From the IMG/VR virus record IMGVR_UViG_3300028025_001813, positions 1 to 20,798 of that record: a DNA stretch of 20,798 nt. One strand, written 5' to 3'. Below are positions 7,038-15,012 of this stretch, piece after piece; position 1 is the stretch's first letter; each line of letters begins with the position of its first letter. The notes under the pieces were generated by a model. That model ran no database searches and had not been told where the DNA came from. It was given only the letters and a program-made list of their open reading frames with translations. The stretch comes from a virus. The position numbers were made by a program, and so were the translations under genes.

Positions 7038-8002
7038 TGGGTGGAGTAGTCAAAGCAATAGGTAATGTTGTTAGTGGTGTAGCTGAAGCTGTAGGTGATG
7101 TAGTTGAGGTTGTAGCAGAAAATCCTATTGTTGCTGCAGCTGCTTTTGCTGTAACAGGCGTTCCTTTGCCAGGTGTACTTGCTAGTTTACCAGCTCCTGT
7201 GTCAGCTGCTGCTATTTCAATGGCATCCACTGCAATTCAGGGTGGTGATTTTGGTGACATTATTAAAGCAGGTGCTGCCGGTGCATTAGGTAGTGCTGTG
7301 GGTGGTGCTGTAGGTAGTAAAGTTGCAAGCTCATTTGGTGACACTGCAGGTAAGATTGCATCAAGTGCAGCAGGTGGTTTTACAGGCACATTAGTTGCTA
7401 CAGGTGATGTTGGCACAGCTCTTAAAGGTGGTGTTATGGGTGGTGCTGGTGCTGCACTACAAGCAGGTATCTCATCTGGTTTAGAATCTATTAAACAACA
7501 ATTTCCAGGAAGCACAACAACTCAACAAGCTGGTCCAAGTGGCTACCAAGTAGGCGAACAAATAGCTACCTCACCATTTGGAACTTTTGAGACTGTGGCT
7601 CAAACATCTCCACAATGGTCTCCAACATCTCCATTTACACAAACATTTGATACTTTACCAAGTATGCAATATAACCCTAGTCTTGTAGAAAGAGCTATTG
7701 GCGCTGCTGGTCCAGCTGCAACTGAATTAGCAAGTGATGCACTTAAACCTACATTAGCTTCTGCATTAGGATTTGGTGGTCAACCTACAACACAAAGTAC
7801 TGGTCCAGCCCCTACAGGTGGTCCAGGTGTAGCAGTGACTGGTGAAGGTACTGCAGTTAATCCAGCTGCTGCTTCAGCATTAGCACAAGCATTAAGGGTA
7901 GGCGATCCTGGTGCACCATTATTTGGCACAGAAGGTAAAGGACAACAACAAGCAGTATGGAATACTGCATCACTTAAATTTAAAGATGAAATAGGAGGTT
8001 AG
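7037..8002 (+). CDS. Gly/Ala-rich internal virion (DNA-ejection type) protein
   Basis: The 321-residue protein is dominated by Ala, Gly, Val and Thr. Residues 1-150 are a run of weakly hydrophobic, glycine-zipper-like helices (VAAAAFAVTGVPLPGVLASL, GAAGALGSAVGGAVGSKVASSFG), suited to membrane insertion or channel formation during DNA ejection. Residues 155-300 are Pro/Gln/Thr-rich and probably disordered, and the end is basic (WNTASLKFKDEIGG). It is the first of four consecutive large genes of this type, which is the usual position of internal core proteins between tail and packaging genes in podoviruses. The assignment rests on composition and synteny, without a named domain. Confidence 0.6.
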   Translation: MGGVVKAIGNVVSGVAEAVGDVVEVVAENPIVAAAAFAVTGVPLPGVLASLPAPVSAAAISMASTAIQGGDFGDIIKAGAAGALGSAVGGAVGSKVASSFGDTAGKIASSAAGGFTGTLVATGDVGTALKGGVMGGAGAALQAGISSGLESIKQQFPGSTTTQQAGPSGYQVGEQIATSPFGTFETVAQTSPQWSPTSPFTQTFDTLPSMQYNPSLVERAIGAAGPAATELASDALKPTLASALGFGGQPTTQSTGPAPTGGPGVAVTGEGTAVNPAAASALAQALRVGDPGAPLFGTEGKGQQQAVWNTASLKFKDEIGG

Positions 8003-8004
8003 TT

Positions 8005-9081
8005 GTGGCTAAGATACTAGAGGCATTAAGAGTAAATGTAATGGGAGACTTAACACTTCCTGCATTAGCTCAAGTTATACAATCAAAAGGTCGTGGTCCA
8101 GATACCATACTAGCTCACATTACACCTAAAGAAGCAGAGAAGCTTAAACGTGCTGGTGGTGCAGGTACTATTAATCCAGATACAGGCTTGCCAGAGTTCT
8201 ATGAGGACTACTATACTCCTACAGACACAGGCGGCTACCCATCATTTATGTCATCTAGCCTACCAGAATATACACCTACAGCATCTTATGCTCCAGATTT
8301 CTCATTCACTGGTGGTGGCTATGAGCCAGACTATTATACAGGTGGCGGTTACGATTACTCCCCCTCAGCTGTTTCAGCTGCCCCTGAATTCTATGAAGCT
8401 CCTGGTGCTTACACAGGTGGCATTACATTTGGTGAAACTCAAAGAGAATTACAACCTATTGAATCATTAATGGATTTAAGAACACCTACAAGTGAAAGAC
8501 CTGGTGTTGGTATTCCTCAACTTCCTAGAGATACTATTGAAATTCCTAGAGGTGGTGCAGCTACAGAACGTGGATTTACAGAGAAATTAAAAGAATATTT
8601 AACTAATCCAGAAGTTTTAGGCAAGCTTGGTATTGCAGGATTAGGTGCAATTACTGGCGCTAAAACTGCTAAAAAAGCTGCTGAACAAGGTAGAGAGGCT
8701 AAAAAAGAAACTCAAGATATAGCAGCTCCATACGCAGTTAGAGGTCGTGATCTTGTGGGTAGAGCAGAACGAGGTGAATTAACACCATCCAATTTACAAA
8801 CTTATCAAGCAACTCAAGCAAGAATAGCTCAAGGTGTTGAATCTCGTGGCGGTGTAGGTGCTCAACAAGCAGCTACTCAACTAGCTAGTTTAAGAAATGA
8901 ATTACTACAAAACCAATATGACTATGGTCTTAAGATTTTAGGTATTGCTGACAATATTGCATTGGGTGCAATCAAGACTGGCTTAGAAGCAGATCGTTAT
9001 GTTAATGAATTAACTGGTAATTACTTTAAAAATATTGCTGCAACGGTTTATGGCAGTGCTGTACAACCTCCTAGGGCTTAA
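8005..9081 (+). CDS. Internal virion protein, probable DNA-ejection component
   Basis: The 358-residue product starts at GTG 8005, preceded by a near-perfect AGGAGGTT at 7993-8000. The N-terminus (DTILAHITPKEAEKLKRAGGAGTINPDTGLPEFY) is a segment I associate with virion proteins of aquatic podoviruses. A Tyr/Pro/Gly-rich flexible linker (about residues 65-150) follows. The C-terminal half is helical: a glycine-rich hydrophobic helix (LGKLGIAGLGAITGAKTAKKAAEQ) and a long charged helix from QGREAKKETQDIAAPYAVRGRDLVGRAERGEL to the end, containing ARIAQGVESRGGVGAQQAATQLASLRNELL. This fits a protein ejected with DNA that crosses the host envelope. No enzymatic motif is visible. Confidence 0.6.
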   Translation: MAKILEALRVNVMGDLTLPALAQVIQSKGRGPDTILAHITPKEAEKLKRAGGAGTINPDTGLPEFYEDYYTPTDTGGYPSFMSSSLPEYTPTASYAPDFSFTGGGYEPDYYTGGGYDYSPSAVSAAPEFYEAPGAYTGGITFGETQRELQPIESLMDLRTPTSERPGVGIPQLPRDTIEIPRGGAATERGFTEKLKEYLTNPEVLGKLGIAGLGAITGAKTAKKAAEQGREAKKETQDIAAPYAVRGRDLVGRAERGELTPSNLQTYQATQARIAQGVESRGGVGAQQAATQLASLRNELLQNQYDYGLKILGIADNIALGAIKTGLEADRYVNELTGNYFKNIAATVYGSAVQPPRA

Positions 9082-9086
9082 AAATT

Positions 9087-10577
9087 ATGGCTATTTCATT
9101 AAGAGAATTTACAGATATTAACCCTCCAATGTTTCAAGATAGAGTTGCACCTGAAGATGCACCTATGCAAGACATGACAATGGCAGCTACTCCTTATACA
9201 CTTCCTGACAATGTAGGTAAGTCTGGTGGTGAATACTTAAAAACTGTTGGTCCAGCTATTGAAGCTGAAAGAAAAGCCCAAACAGAAAAAGATATATTTG
9301 CTTCAGAAGTTAAAGCTAATGAATTTGTTGGTAAAGCTAAAATGGGTGAACGTATGGCTGAAGCTTACAAAACAGAAAAAGCTGCTATAGAAGGCTCTCC
9401 TGAATTTGCAAATTTAAGAAAGCTTGAAGATGATCTTATGAACACGGAGTTTATTCCTACTCAAGATAATGCTAAAGACCTTGGTGGTTTGTTTAGTCTA
9501 ATTGGTGTAGTAGGTTGGGCTATTGGTGGCTCTGGTAAAGACAGTGCTATTCAAGCTATGACTGCTATGAATGGAATGTTATCTGGTTATCAAAAAGGTA
9601 GAACTGATTTATACAAACGCGAAAAAGATATTTTTGATACAAAAATGAAAGCGTTACAAACAAAAACATTAACACTTTCTAATCGTTTAAAACAAATTGC
9701 AGAACTTGCATCTATTGACACTAAAGCAGCTAATCAAGAAGCTGATAATTTATTTAATCAAGAACAAGCTACCTTTTATAAGCAAATTAAAGATAAATTT
9801 GGTTTAGCTGCTACACTTGAGTTTGCTAAAAACAATGTGAAAGCCATTGATAAAGCTTTTGAGTTTAAGCTTAAAGAAGAAGAAAATGCAGCTAGGAAAA
9901 AAACAGAAGCTAGAGGTGCTGTTCAACAACAATTCATGGCTCAAAGAGCAGTTAGTAGTTTAGGTGGTGCAGTCTCAGCTATGGATGCAATTAGTCGTTT
10001 ACCAGCTACAGCTACTTCTGGTGTCTTACCTAACTTGCAAACCAAAGATGGTATGTTTAATTACATTAGAAATTCCTTTGGCAGAACAATGAGTGCTAAT
10101 GAATCTAAATCTGTAGAAACTTTATTTACTGGTATTACTCGTAACTTAGCATCTATTGAAGCTTCAGGTGCAGCCACTGGTTTAGTAGGTTTAGCTACGC
10201 AAATGGAAAAACTTATTCCTAAAGAAGGTGATACTGCGTTTGATGTTGCATTAAAACTTGCTGACATTAGACGTGTTGCTGTAGAAAACATGAGACCTTT
10301 AATTGCATCTGGATTATTAAGACCAGAACAAGTTGTGGAAGCTAATCGTTTGATTACTAAAATGGAACAAGTAGTTCCATATACAGTTAATGAAGTTATG
10401 GATGCACGTTATGCAGGCAAAACTAATTATCGTCAGTCAATGGAAAATATAGTTGAAAAAGGCAATGTTAAAGGAGCCTTTGCTACTGAAGCAGAAGCTG
10501 ATATAGCTTTTCAACAAGGTAGAATTAAAAAAGGTGACCGAATTAAAATTGGTAATGCTACAGGAGTTTATGAATAA
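9087..10577 (+). CDS. Large helical internal virion protein
   Basis: The 496-residue product is almost entirely helical. A hydrophobic, glycine-rich stretch (LGGLFSLIGVVGWAIGGSG, about residues 131-149) could insert in a membrane. It is followed by a long coiled coil (QKGRTDLYKREKDIFDTKMKALQTKTLTLSNRLKQIAEL). The last 35 residues (FATEAEADIAFQQGRIKKGDRIKIGNATGVYE) look like a separate small beta module found at the end of several phage virion proteins. Ejection or core-stack protein is the best guess from position and composition. Five bases separate it from the upstream stop. Confidence 0.55.
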   Translation: MAISLREFTDINPPMFQDRVAPEDAPMQDMTMAATPYTLPDNVGKSGGEYLKTVGPAIEAERKAQTEKDIFASEVKANEFVGKAKMGERMAEAYKTEKAAIEGSPEFANLRKLEDDLMNTEFIPTQDNAKDLGGLFSLIGVVGWAIGGSGKDSAIQAMTAMNGMLSGYQKGRTDLYKREKDIFDTKMKALQTKTLTLSNRLKQIAELASIDTKAANQEADNLFNQEQATFYKQIKDKFGLAATLEFAKNNVKAIDKAFEFKLKEEENAARKKTEARGAVQQQFMAQRAVSSLGGAVSAMDAISRLPATATSGVLPNLQTKDGMFNYIRNSFGRTMSANESKSVETLFTGITRNLASIEASGAATGLVGLATQMEKLIPKEGDTAFDVALKLADIRRVAVENMRPLIASGLLRPEQVVEANRLITKMEQVVPYTVNEVMDARYAGKTNYRQSMENIVEKGNVKGAFATEAEADIAFQQGRIKKGDRIKIGNATGVYE

Positions 10578-10579
10578 TC

Positions 10580-11983
10580 ATGCCATTTAAACCAGATCAA
10601 GATTTAATTGAAACACCATCTACACCAAAATTTAAAGCTGATGTAGAAATGTATCAAGAGCCTAGTAAGGGTGAAAAAGCTAAAGCGTTAGCTTATGGTG
10701 CAGCTACAGGACTTGCTGGTAGTTTAGGTGAATTAGAAAAGTTTGGTGCTTATACTGTTCCAGAGTTTTTAGGTTTAAGAGAAGAAGGTACACGAGAAAA
10801 CATGGGGTTTGGTCGTGAAACTTTTTTCCCTACAATTAAAGAAGCTCAACAAGGATTAAAAAAATTAGGTGTTGAAAGACCTCGTGAAGATGTAAGTGGC
10901 TATGAAACTGGTGGTGAAATTATTGGTGGTTTTGGTACTGCTATTCCTGGTTTAGTTAAAGGCACAGCTAAAGGCTTATTAGGTGTGGCATCTCGCACAA
11001 GTGAGAAGGCTGCAAGACAAGCAGAACAATTAGGTTTTAAATTATCTCCAGCTCAAGTAAGGCAAGACATTCCTACAAGCGCTCAAGGAGCTACATTTTA
11101 TGCTAAGGACAATCAAACTCTAGCTAACAAACTTTCATCTAAAGCTACTGGTCGTGAAGCTACAGAAATTGGTCCAGACTTTGTAAGAGAACGTTTAAAC
11201 ACTTTAGGTGGTGAGTTTCAAAACTTATATAAAGATAAAATATTTAATATCGATCAAAATGCAGTGGATGCTTTAAGACAAATTGCTAATGTTGAGAATT
11301 TACTTCCTCCTTCTGTTCAAGTAGCAGCTGTTAAAAATACAGCTAATACTATCTTAGGTAAGTTTGATGCTTTAACTTCAAGAGCTGGTGCTATCCCTGG
11401 AACCTTTGGTGTAGAAGGTAATGCACTCCAAAGAATTAGAACTGATTTATTACAAGCTGCAAGATCATCTACATCAAGACAAGATGCTCATGCTATCTAT
11501 GAATTAGTAGATGCTATTGATGGTTCAGTAGCACGCAATCATCCACAGATAGCAGCAAAGCTAGATGAGTTAAGACCTTTATATAGAAACACAATTATTT
11601 TAGAAGATTTGGTTAGAAATGGTGGAATACGTCAAGGTAACATTAGCCTTGAAAGTTTAGGCAATATGCTTGGTGCTCGAAGAGAAGGTGTAAGAAGAGT
11701 TCAAGGTCAATTAGATCAGCTAGGTGAGTTAGGTCGCGAACTAAAACTCAGAGCACGTTGGCAAACTGTAGGTGATGCAGCTACAGAATCAACAGATATT
11801 TTAAAGAGAGCTTTAGGCACTGCTTTAAACACTGGAGCTTCTGCGCTTGGCTTAAGATCAAGAGGTGCTCGTGCAGTTCAAAGAGGATTGAATGAAGCAC
11901 CACTATCACCTGTTACTCGTGCTGGTTTAGCATCTGGCGCAGGCACTGCAACAAGACCATTAAACAAAAACGAAGAGGAATAA
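10580..11983 (+). CDS. Large internal virion/structural protein
   Basis: This 467-residue helical, Arg/Lys/Glu-rich protein has glycine-rich helical patches (ALAYGAATGLAGSLGELEKFGAY and GGEIIGGFGTAIPGLVKGTAKGLLG) in the first third and amphipathic helices in the rest. It has no Cys and no signal peptide. I see no lysozyme or transglycosylase motif, which some ejection proteins carry. The last 60 residues (RRALGTALNTGASALGLRSRGARAVQ-like) are basic and might contact DNA. It closes the set of four large virion-type genes, two bases after the preceding stop. Function beyond structural protein is unknown. Confidence 0.55.
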   Translation: MPFKPDQDLIETPSTPKFKADVEMYQEPSKGEKAKALAYGAATGLAGSLGELEKFGAYTVPEFLGLREEGTRENMGFGRETFFPTIKEAQQGLKKLGVERPREDVSGYETGGEIIGGFGTAIPGLVKGTAKGLLGVASRTSEKAARQAEQLGFKLSPAQVRQDIPTSAQGATFYAKDNQTLANKLSSKATGREATEIGPDFVRERLNTLGGEFQNLYKDKIFNIDQNAVDALRQIANVENLLPPSVQVAAVKNTANTILGKFDALTSRAGAIPGTFGVEGNALQRIRTDLLQAARSSTSRQDAHAIYELVDAIDGSVARNHPQIAAKLDELRPLYRNTIILEDLVRNGGIRQGNISLESLGNMLGARREGVRRVQGQLDQLGELGRELKLRARWQTVGDAATESTDILKRALGTALNTGASALGLRSRGARAVQRGLNEAPLSPVTRAGLASGAGTATRPLNKNEEE

Positions 11984-11985
11984 TT

Positions 11986-12171
11986 ATGCCATTAATGAAA
12001 GGTTCAAGTAAAAAGACTATCGGAGCTAACATTGCTGAGATGGTGCGTAAGTTTAAAAATGTAGGAAAGATTGGTACTAGCCGACCAGAGAACAAAGGCA
12101 TGGCTGTTAAACAAGCTGTGGCTATTGCTTTCCGTAAAGCTGGCAAATCTAAACGTGGGAGCAAAAGATGA
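11986..12171 (+). CDS. Small basic protein resembling the DUF6496-type family
   Basis: The 61-residue, strongly basic product contains MPLMKGSSKKTIGANIAEMV near the start and GMAVKQAVAIAFRKAGKSKRG near the end. The KQAVAIA-x-x-x-AG motif is typical of tiny proteins grouped as DUF6496-like, found widely in phages and environmental bacteria. The role is unknown; the charge suggests nucleic-acid contact. The gene starts two bases after the previous stop, and its stop overlaps the next start as ATGA. It begins a run of three tiny basic genes. Confidence 0.6.
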   Translation: MPLMKGSSKKTIGANIAEMVRKFKNVGKIGTSRPENKGMAVKQAVAIAFRKAGKSKRGSKR

Positions 12172-12353
12172 AAGAAACTATGGATAATGATAATAGAATG
12201 AAAGAAGGCATGATTGATAGATCAAACATGAAGTTTGAGAATGAGTATGCTAGAAGCAATCCTGCGTTAAAAGAGATCAGAGACCAAGCTATGAAAAATG
12301 CTAGACCTATGGCTAAACCTATGATGAAACCAACCAGAAAATCAAGGAGATAA
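12168..12353 (+). CDS. Tiny Met/Lys/Arg-rich protein
   Basis: The 61-residue product is rich in Met (9), Lys, Arg and Asn, with no hydrophobic core of note. The tail (RPMAKPMMKPTRKSRR) is basic and Pro-rich. It resembles the next tiny gene in composition, though not clearly in alignment. Translation is probably coupled to the previous gene through the ATGA overlap at 12168. Likely a small nucleic-acid-binding or packaging-associated protein, inferred from charge only. Confidence 0.5.
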   Translation: MKETMDNDNRMKEGMIDRSNMKFENEYARSNPALKEIRDQAMKNARPMAKPMMKPTRKSRR

Positions 12354-12355
12354 AA

Positions 12356-12529
12356 ATGAAACAAGGTTACAATGCAAGAATGAATGAATCATTAGCAATG
12401 CGTGATGGTGCTAAATCACAACCTATGGCTGATAGACGTGCTGAAAGTAAAGGCATGGAAAAAGCTATGGCTAAACGTGCTTATGGTGCAGTTAAGACTA
12501 TGAACCGTGGTAGAAAAACTACAAGATAA
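12356..12529 (+). CDS. Tiny basic protein, 57 residues
   Basis: A clean reading frame starts at ATG 12356, two bases after the previous stop, with AAGGAGATAA at 12344-12353 as a strong ribosome-binding site. It ends in TAATG overlapping the next gene. The product begins MKQGYNARMNESLAMRDGAK and ends with a basic tail (MNRGRKTTR), with a central MEKAMAKRAYGAVKTM helix. Position, ribosome-binding site and coupling make it very likely real. Function is unknown. Confidence 0.6.
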   Translation: MKQGYNARMNESLAMRDGAKSQPMADRRAESKGMEKAMAKRAYGAVKTMNRGRKTTR

Positions 12530-12753
12530 TGGCTAAAAAACGGGAAAAGGGGATAAACCCGGATTTAGAAGATGCGATTAGTCAGTTGTTAAAAAGTGTT
12601 ATGAATGATCCAATGGCATCCCTAACAGATAAAACTAAAGTATTAGATAGATCACTCAAGCTTGAAGCCATTAAACTCAAAATGAAAGATGATGAGTGGG
12701 GTGCAGCTTTCATGGATATTGATGATGAAGCTGATGATGAGCAAAAAGATTAG
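12529..12753 (+). CDS. Small helical protein, weak candidate for a small terminase-like protein
   Basis: The 74-residue product has a basic start (MAKKREKG), two amphipathic helices (NPDLEDAISQLLKSVMNDP and SLTDKTKVLDRSLKLEAIKLKMKDDEWG) and a very acidic end (DIDDEADDEQKD). Size, helix content and acidic tail would fit a T7-type small terminase subunit, and related sequences in podoviruses lie in packaging or structural neighbourhoods. No large terminase is adjacent, so this is only a weak suggestion. The ATG overlaps the preceding stop. Confidence 0.5.
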   Translation: MAKKREKGINPDLEDAISQLLKSVMNDPMASLTDKTKVLDRSLKLEAIKLKMKDDEWGAAFMDIDDEADDEQKD

Positions 12754-12762
12754 TGTTATACT
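12754..12762 (+). promoter_or_regulatory. Possible extended -10 promoter element
   Basis: TGTTATACT (12754-12762) matches the extended -10 form TGnTATAAT with one mismatch. No good -35 hexamer lies 16-18 bases upstream. It is placed in the first short non-coding gap after a long run of coupled genes, ahead of the gene at 12794. A sigma-70 element of this type can work without a -35 box. Evidence is limited to the match and the position. Confidence 0.3.
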
Positions 12763-12793
12763 ATGATTGCTTTTTTATTAAAAGGGGATAAAA

Positions 12794-13024
12794 ATGGATG
12801 CAGTACAAATGGTGCGATTGGCACTGAGCGTTATCACGGACAGGCTTTTGACGATCTTAGCATTAGCAGGAACTTTCGTTCTTTCTCTGTGGATCATGCA
12901 GGAGCCGGAGCTAATAAGACTAGGGACAGAGATCATATTTGCAGTCTTTGCCTACCTACTAATCAGAAACAAGGAGACTAAAAGTGGAAGAGTACAACAA
13001 CGAGAAAGAGAACGAGAAGAGTGA
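12794..13024 (+). CDS. Small two-helix membrane protein
   Basis: The 76-residue product has two predicted membrane helices, about residues 12-34 (SVITDRLLTILALAGTFVLSLW) and 41-58 (LGTEIIFAVFAYLLI), and a highly charged tail (RNKETKSGRVQQREREREE). The ATG at 12794 is preceded by AAAAGGGGATAAAA, the same ribosome-binding type seen in front of many right-arm genes. A holin or anti-holin role is possible given size and charge, but two better holin candidates exist. Its last 41 bases overlap the next gene in another frame. Confidence 0.55.
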   Translation: MDAVQMVRLALSVITDRLLTILALAGTFVLSLWIMQEPELIRLGTEIIFAVFAYLLIRNKETKSGRVQQREREREE

Positions 13025-13223
13025 GTATCCTGGTGGCGCAAAGGCAGTACGCCCTCAAACACCTTGTGATGCTAAAGTAGTACAACCAAACTGGAGACCT
13101 GGAACAATGCCAGCAGGTGGCTTTAGAAGTGTATTTGCTTTTGGAGATCAAGGAAAGACAACGACTGGTACAACACCTTTCAAGGCTCCATACTTTAAGA
13201 ATAAAAAAGAAGGAACTTATTAG
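12984..13223 (+). CDS. Small Pro/Gly-rich phage protein
   Basis: The 79-residue product starts at GTG 12984 with AAGGAG at 12971-12976, seven bases upstream. It opens with an acidic, Asn/Glu-rich segment (MEEYNNEKENEKSEYPGG) and continues with PQTPCDAKVVQPNWRPGTMPAGGFRSVFAFGDQG, a pattern I have seen in small virion-region proteins of aquatic phages. No membrane segment or signal is present. The 41-base overlap with the upstream membrane gene means the tail of that protein (RVQQREREREE) and the start of this one share DNA. Function is unknown. Confidence 0.6.
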   Translation: MEEYNNEKENEKSEYPGGAKAVRPQTPCDAKVVQPNWRPGTMPAGGFRSVFAFGDQGKTTTGTTPFKAPYFKNKKEGTY

Positions 13224-13225
13224 TC

Positions 13226-13567
13226 ATGGCTAACAATATTCCTTTTCAAGTAAAAGGAAAAACTACCCGTATTAATGTAACTACAACAGCTAATACAGTA
13301 GCTATCCTTGCAGACAATCCAAGTAATCAATTGCGTATTCATAATGGTACAGCTGCTGAGGTATTTATTAATGTAAGCACATTATCAAATGGGGCAGCTG
13401 TTATTCCTGTAGCTGGAACTCCTGACTATGGAATGGTATTACATAATAATCAAACTATAATTATCACCGCCCCTTCTCAAGCCTCTTCTACTGCCACTGT
13501 TTATGTGTCAGCTATTGTAGCTTCTAGTACAGCTACTATTTATGTAACACCTGGAGAAGGTTTGTAA
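13226..13567 (+). CDS. Small beta-rich virion protein, paralogue of the gene at 2837
   Basis: This 113-residue all-beta protein (TTRINVTTTANTVAILADNPSNQLRIHNGTAAEVFINV) ends in ATIYVTPGEGL and shows an internal near-repeat (SSTATVYVSAIVASSTATIYVTP). It shares ending, length and strand layout with the product of the gene at 2837. A role as head-fibre, decoration or fibre-base protein fits, with the two copies perhaps occupying different sites in the virion. Two bases separate it from the preceding stop. Structural role is inferred. Confidence 0.65.
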   Translation: MANNIPFQVKGKTTRINVTTTANTVAILADNPSNQLRIHNGTAAEVFINVSTLSNGAAVIPVAGTPDYGMVLHNNQTIIITAPSQASSTATVYVSAIVASSTATIYVTPGEGL

Positions 13568-13580
13568 AATTTTATAACAT

Positions 13581-14045
13581 ATGAATTATATTTATAAAAT
13601 ATTTATCTATGGATTATTGTTTTTAAGTATTAATTCTTTTGCAGAAACAACAACAATAAATCAAAAAGGGATGCCGGTACCAAGTGCTATGGCTCCCTCC
13701 ATGTCAGCATTTTCACAAGATGTTTGTGCAGTACCTATCAGTGCAGCAGGAAATTTAGGCTTTATCTCTTTATCAGGTGGCACAGTATTACTTGATGAGA
13801 ACTGTGTAAAGATTAAGTTAGCAAAAACTCTCAACGATTTAGGACTTAAAGTAGCTGCTGTATCAGTGCTATGCCAAGACCCAAAAGTTTGGGAGGCTAT
13901 GGAGATGAGTGGCTCGCCATGTCCTATGGGTGGTGCTGTAGGATTTACAGCTAAGAAAGCTTGGTATGAAAAAGACCCTGAGAAGTTTAAAAAATTATAT
14001 GGTCAGAATTACACTCTTCCTACTTCTCCTGCTACTAAGGAATAA
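13581..14045 (+). CDS. Exported Cys-containing phage protein
   Basis: The 154-residue product starts with a clear Sec signal peptide (MNYIYKIFIYGLLFLSINSFA, predicted cleavage before ETTT). The mature part has four Cys residues (in DVCAV, DENCVK, VLCQD and SPCPM), likely forming disulfides in the periplasm. A conserved-looking core is KLAKTLNDLGLKVAAVSVLCQDPKVWEAMEMSGSPCP. It has no lipobox, so it is not an obvious outer-membrane spanin. The location just before the lysis block suggests a role at the host envelope, such as lysis or exclusion of other phages, but no family is recognised. Its last 80 bases overlap the next gene. Confidence 0.6.
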   Translation: MNYIYKIFIYGLLFLSINSFAETTTINQKGMPVPSAMAPSMSAFSQDVCAVPISAAGNLGFISLSGGTVLLDENCVKIKLAKTLNDLGLKVAAVSVLCQDPKVWEAMEMSGSPCPMGGAVGFTAKKAWYEKDPEKFKKLYGQNYTLPTSPATKE

Positions 14046-15012
14046 TGCCTATGCTTATTGTTATGCAACTCAATGGACTGATTACGGTCCTGTATTCTCA
14101 AGCCTTGGTGTTGCTCAAGGCACTACTCTACAAGCTTGTCAACAACTTGCGTGTCAACTATATCCTAGCATCCCTGAGTGTGGTCAGCCTGTGGAACCTC
14201 CCTGTCAAGACATTGTTGAATTTCAAAGCATTGCTTGCCAACCTAATTACTCAGGTGCAATTAATCAAAGTAGAACTAAAACGTGCAGCAATAACCAGTG
14301 GACAGATTGGACAACAACTTCTGATAACTGTACACCAAATCCACCAACGTGCATTGAATCTACAGAGACGAGAACTCTAGGATGTTTAAACGGCTTCGAA
14401 GGTTCTATTCAGGAACAGAGAAGTTCAATATGTTCCGATCCATATGGTTCTCCAACTTGGACTGTATGGTCGGAAATATACAATACTTGCAAGATGACAG
14501 CAACGAACCTGAACAATCCATCATCACCAATCAGTCCGATAAGTCCCATGAATCCAAACAGTGTAGTGAACCAAGTCACCACTGCACCTATCATTCAACC
14601 AGAACCTGTAATTGCTCAGGACATGACTGCATTGACAACGACAACGGAAACAGTGACTACTTCGGTAGCCACAGTGAAAAGCGAAACAAACAGCGCATCC
14701 ACTTCTCAAAGTACTACGACGACACAGGGTACAGGGAAAGCACCAGAGGTGCCAAAGGGTAAAACATTAGTTCCTGGATTTGGTATTGTGATGTCTATGC
14801 AACTTATAAATTCAGGATACAATATGCAACAAACACAGATAGAAGAATCAATTAAACTTATACAGGAACAAGATTATGAAAGACAACAAAACATACTCCT
14901 TACATTTGTCAGCGCAAATGATACTGGGGATTATCTTATCCGTGCTAGTGCCAATAGGTGGCGCAGTATATTACGGGATAACCCTCTTCAACGATTTGAC
15001 CTCGACGATTGA
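13966..15012 (+). CDS. Exported protein with two tandem Cys/Trp (thrombospondin-1-like) repeats
   Basis: The 348-residue product begins with a signal peptide (LLLLLLRNNAYA, cleavage before YCYAT). Two tandem repeats follow at about residues 80-123 and 129-175. Each has Cys pairs, G-x-I-x-Q-x-R, a W-x-x-W motif (WTDWTTTSDNC and WTVWSEIYNTC) and a final Cys, similar to thrombospondin type-1-like modules. Residues about 205-260 form a Ser/Thr-rich linker, and the last 85 residues are a helical domain (VMSMQLINSGYNMQQTQIEESIKLIQEQDYERQQ). ATG 13966 lies inside the previous gene; ATG 13999 would leave an equally good signal peptide. The 3' end overlaps the next gene by 137 bases. It probably acts in the periplasm or on the cell surface; the function is unknown. 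Confidence 0.6.
   Translation: MKKTLRSLKNYMVRITLFLLLLLLRNNAYAYCYATQWTDYGPVFSSLGVAQGTTLQACQQLACQLYPSIPECGQPVEPPCQDIVEFQSIACQPNYSGAINQSRTKTCSNNQWTDWTTTSDNCTPNPPTCIESTETRTLGCLNGFEGSIQEQRSSICSDPYGSPTWTVWSEIYNTCKMTATNLNNPSSPISPISPMNPNSVVNQVTTAPIIQPEPVIAQDMTALTTTTETVTTSVATVKSETNSASTSQSTTTTQGTGKAPEVPKGKTLVPGFGIVMSMQLINSGYNMQQTQIEESIKLIQEQDYERQQNILLTFVSANDTGDYLIRASANRWRSILRDNPLQRFDLDD

Noticed and set aside
8150-8470. 106-residue rightward frame inside the internal virion gene
   Set aside because: His/Leu/Gln-rich low-complexity shadow fully nested in a well-supported gene with no start signal.
12763-12981. 72-residue rightward frame overlapping the two-helix membrane gene
   Set aside because: It has no ribosome-binding site; the nested ATG 12794 in the other frame has AAAAGGGGATAAAA and encodes clear membrane helices.
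14045-14762. Two rightward frames (14045-14380 and 14382-14762) inside the thrombospondin-like gene
   Set aside because: They are shadows; the long frame gives a signal peptide, Cys/Trp repeats and a helical end, which is far more coherent.
13581-15012. Programmed frameshift joining the two exported proteins
   Set aside because: The second frame has its own signal peptide, and no slippery heptamer with a following structure is evident at the overlap.
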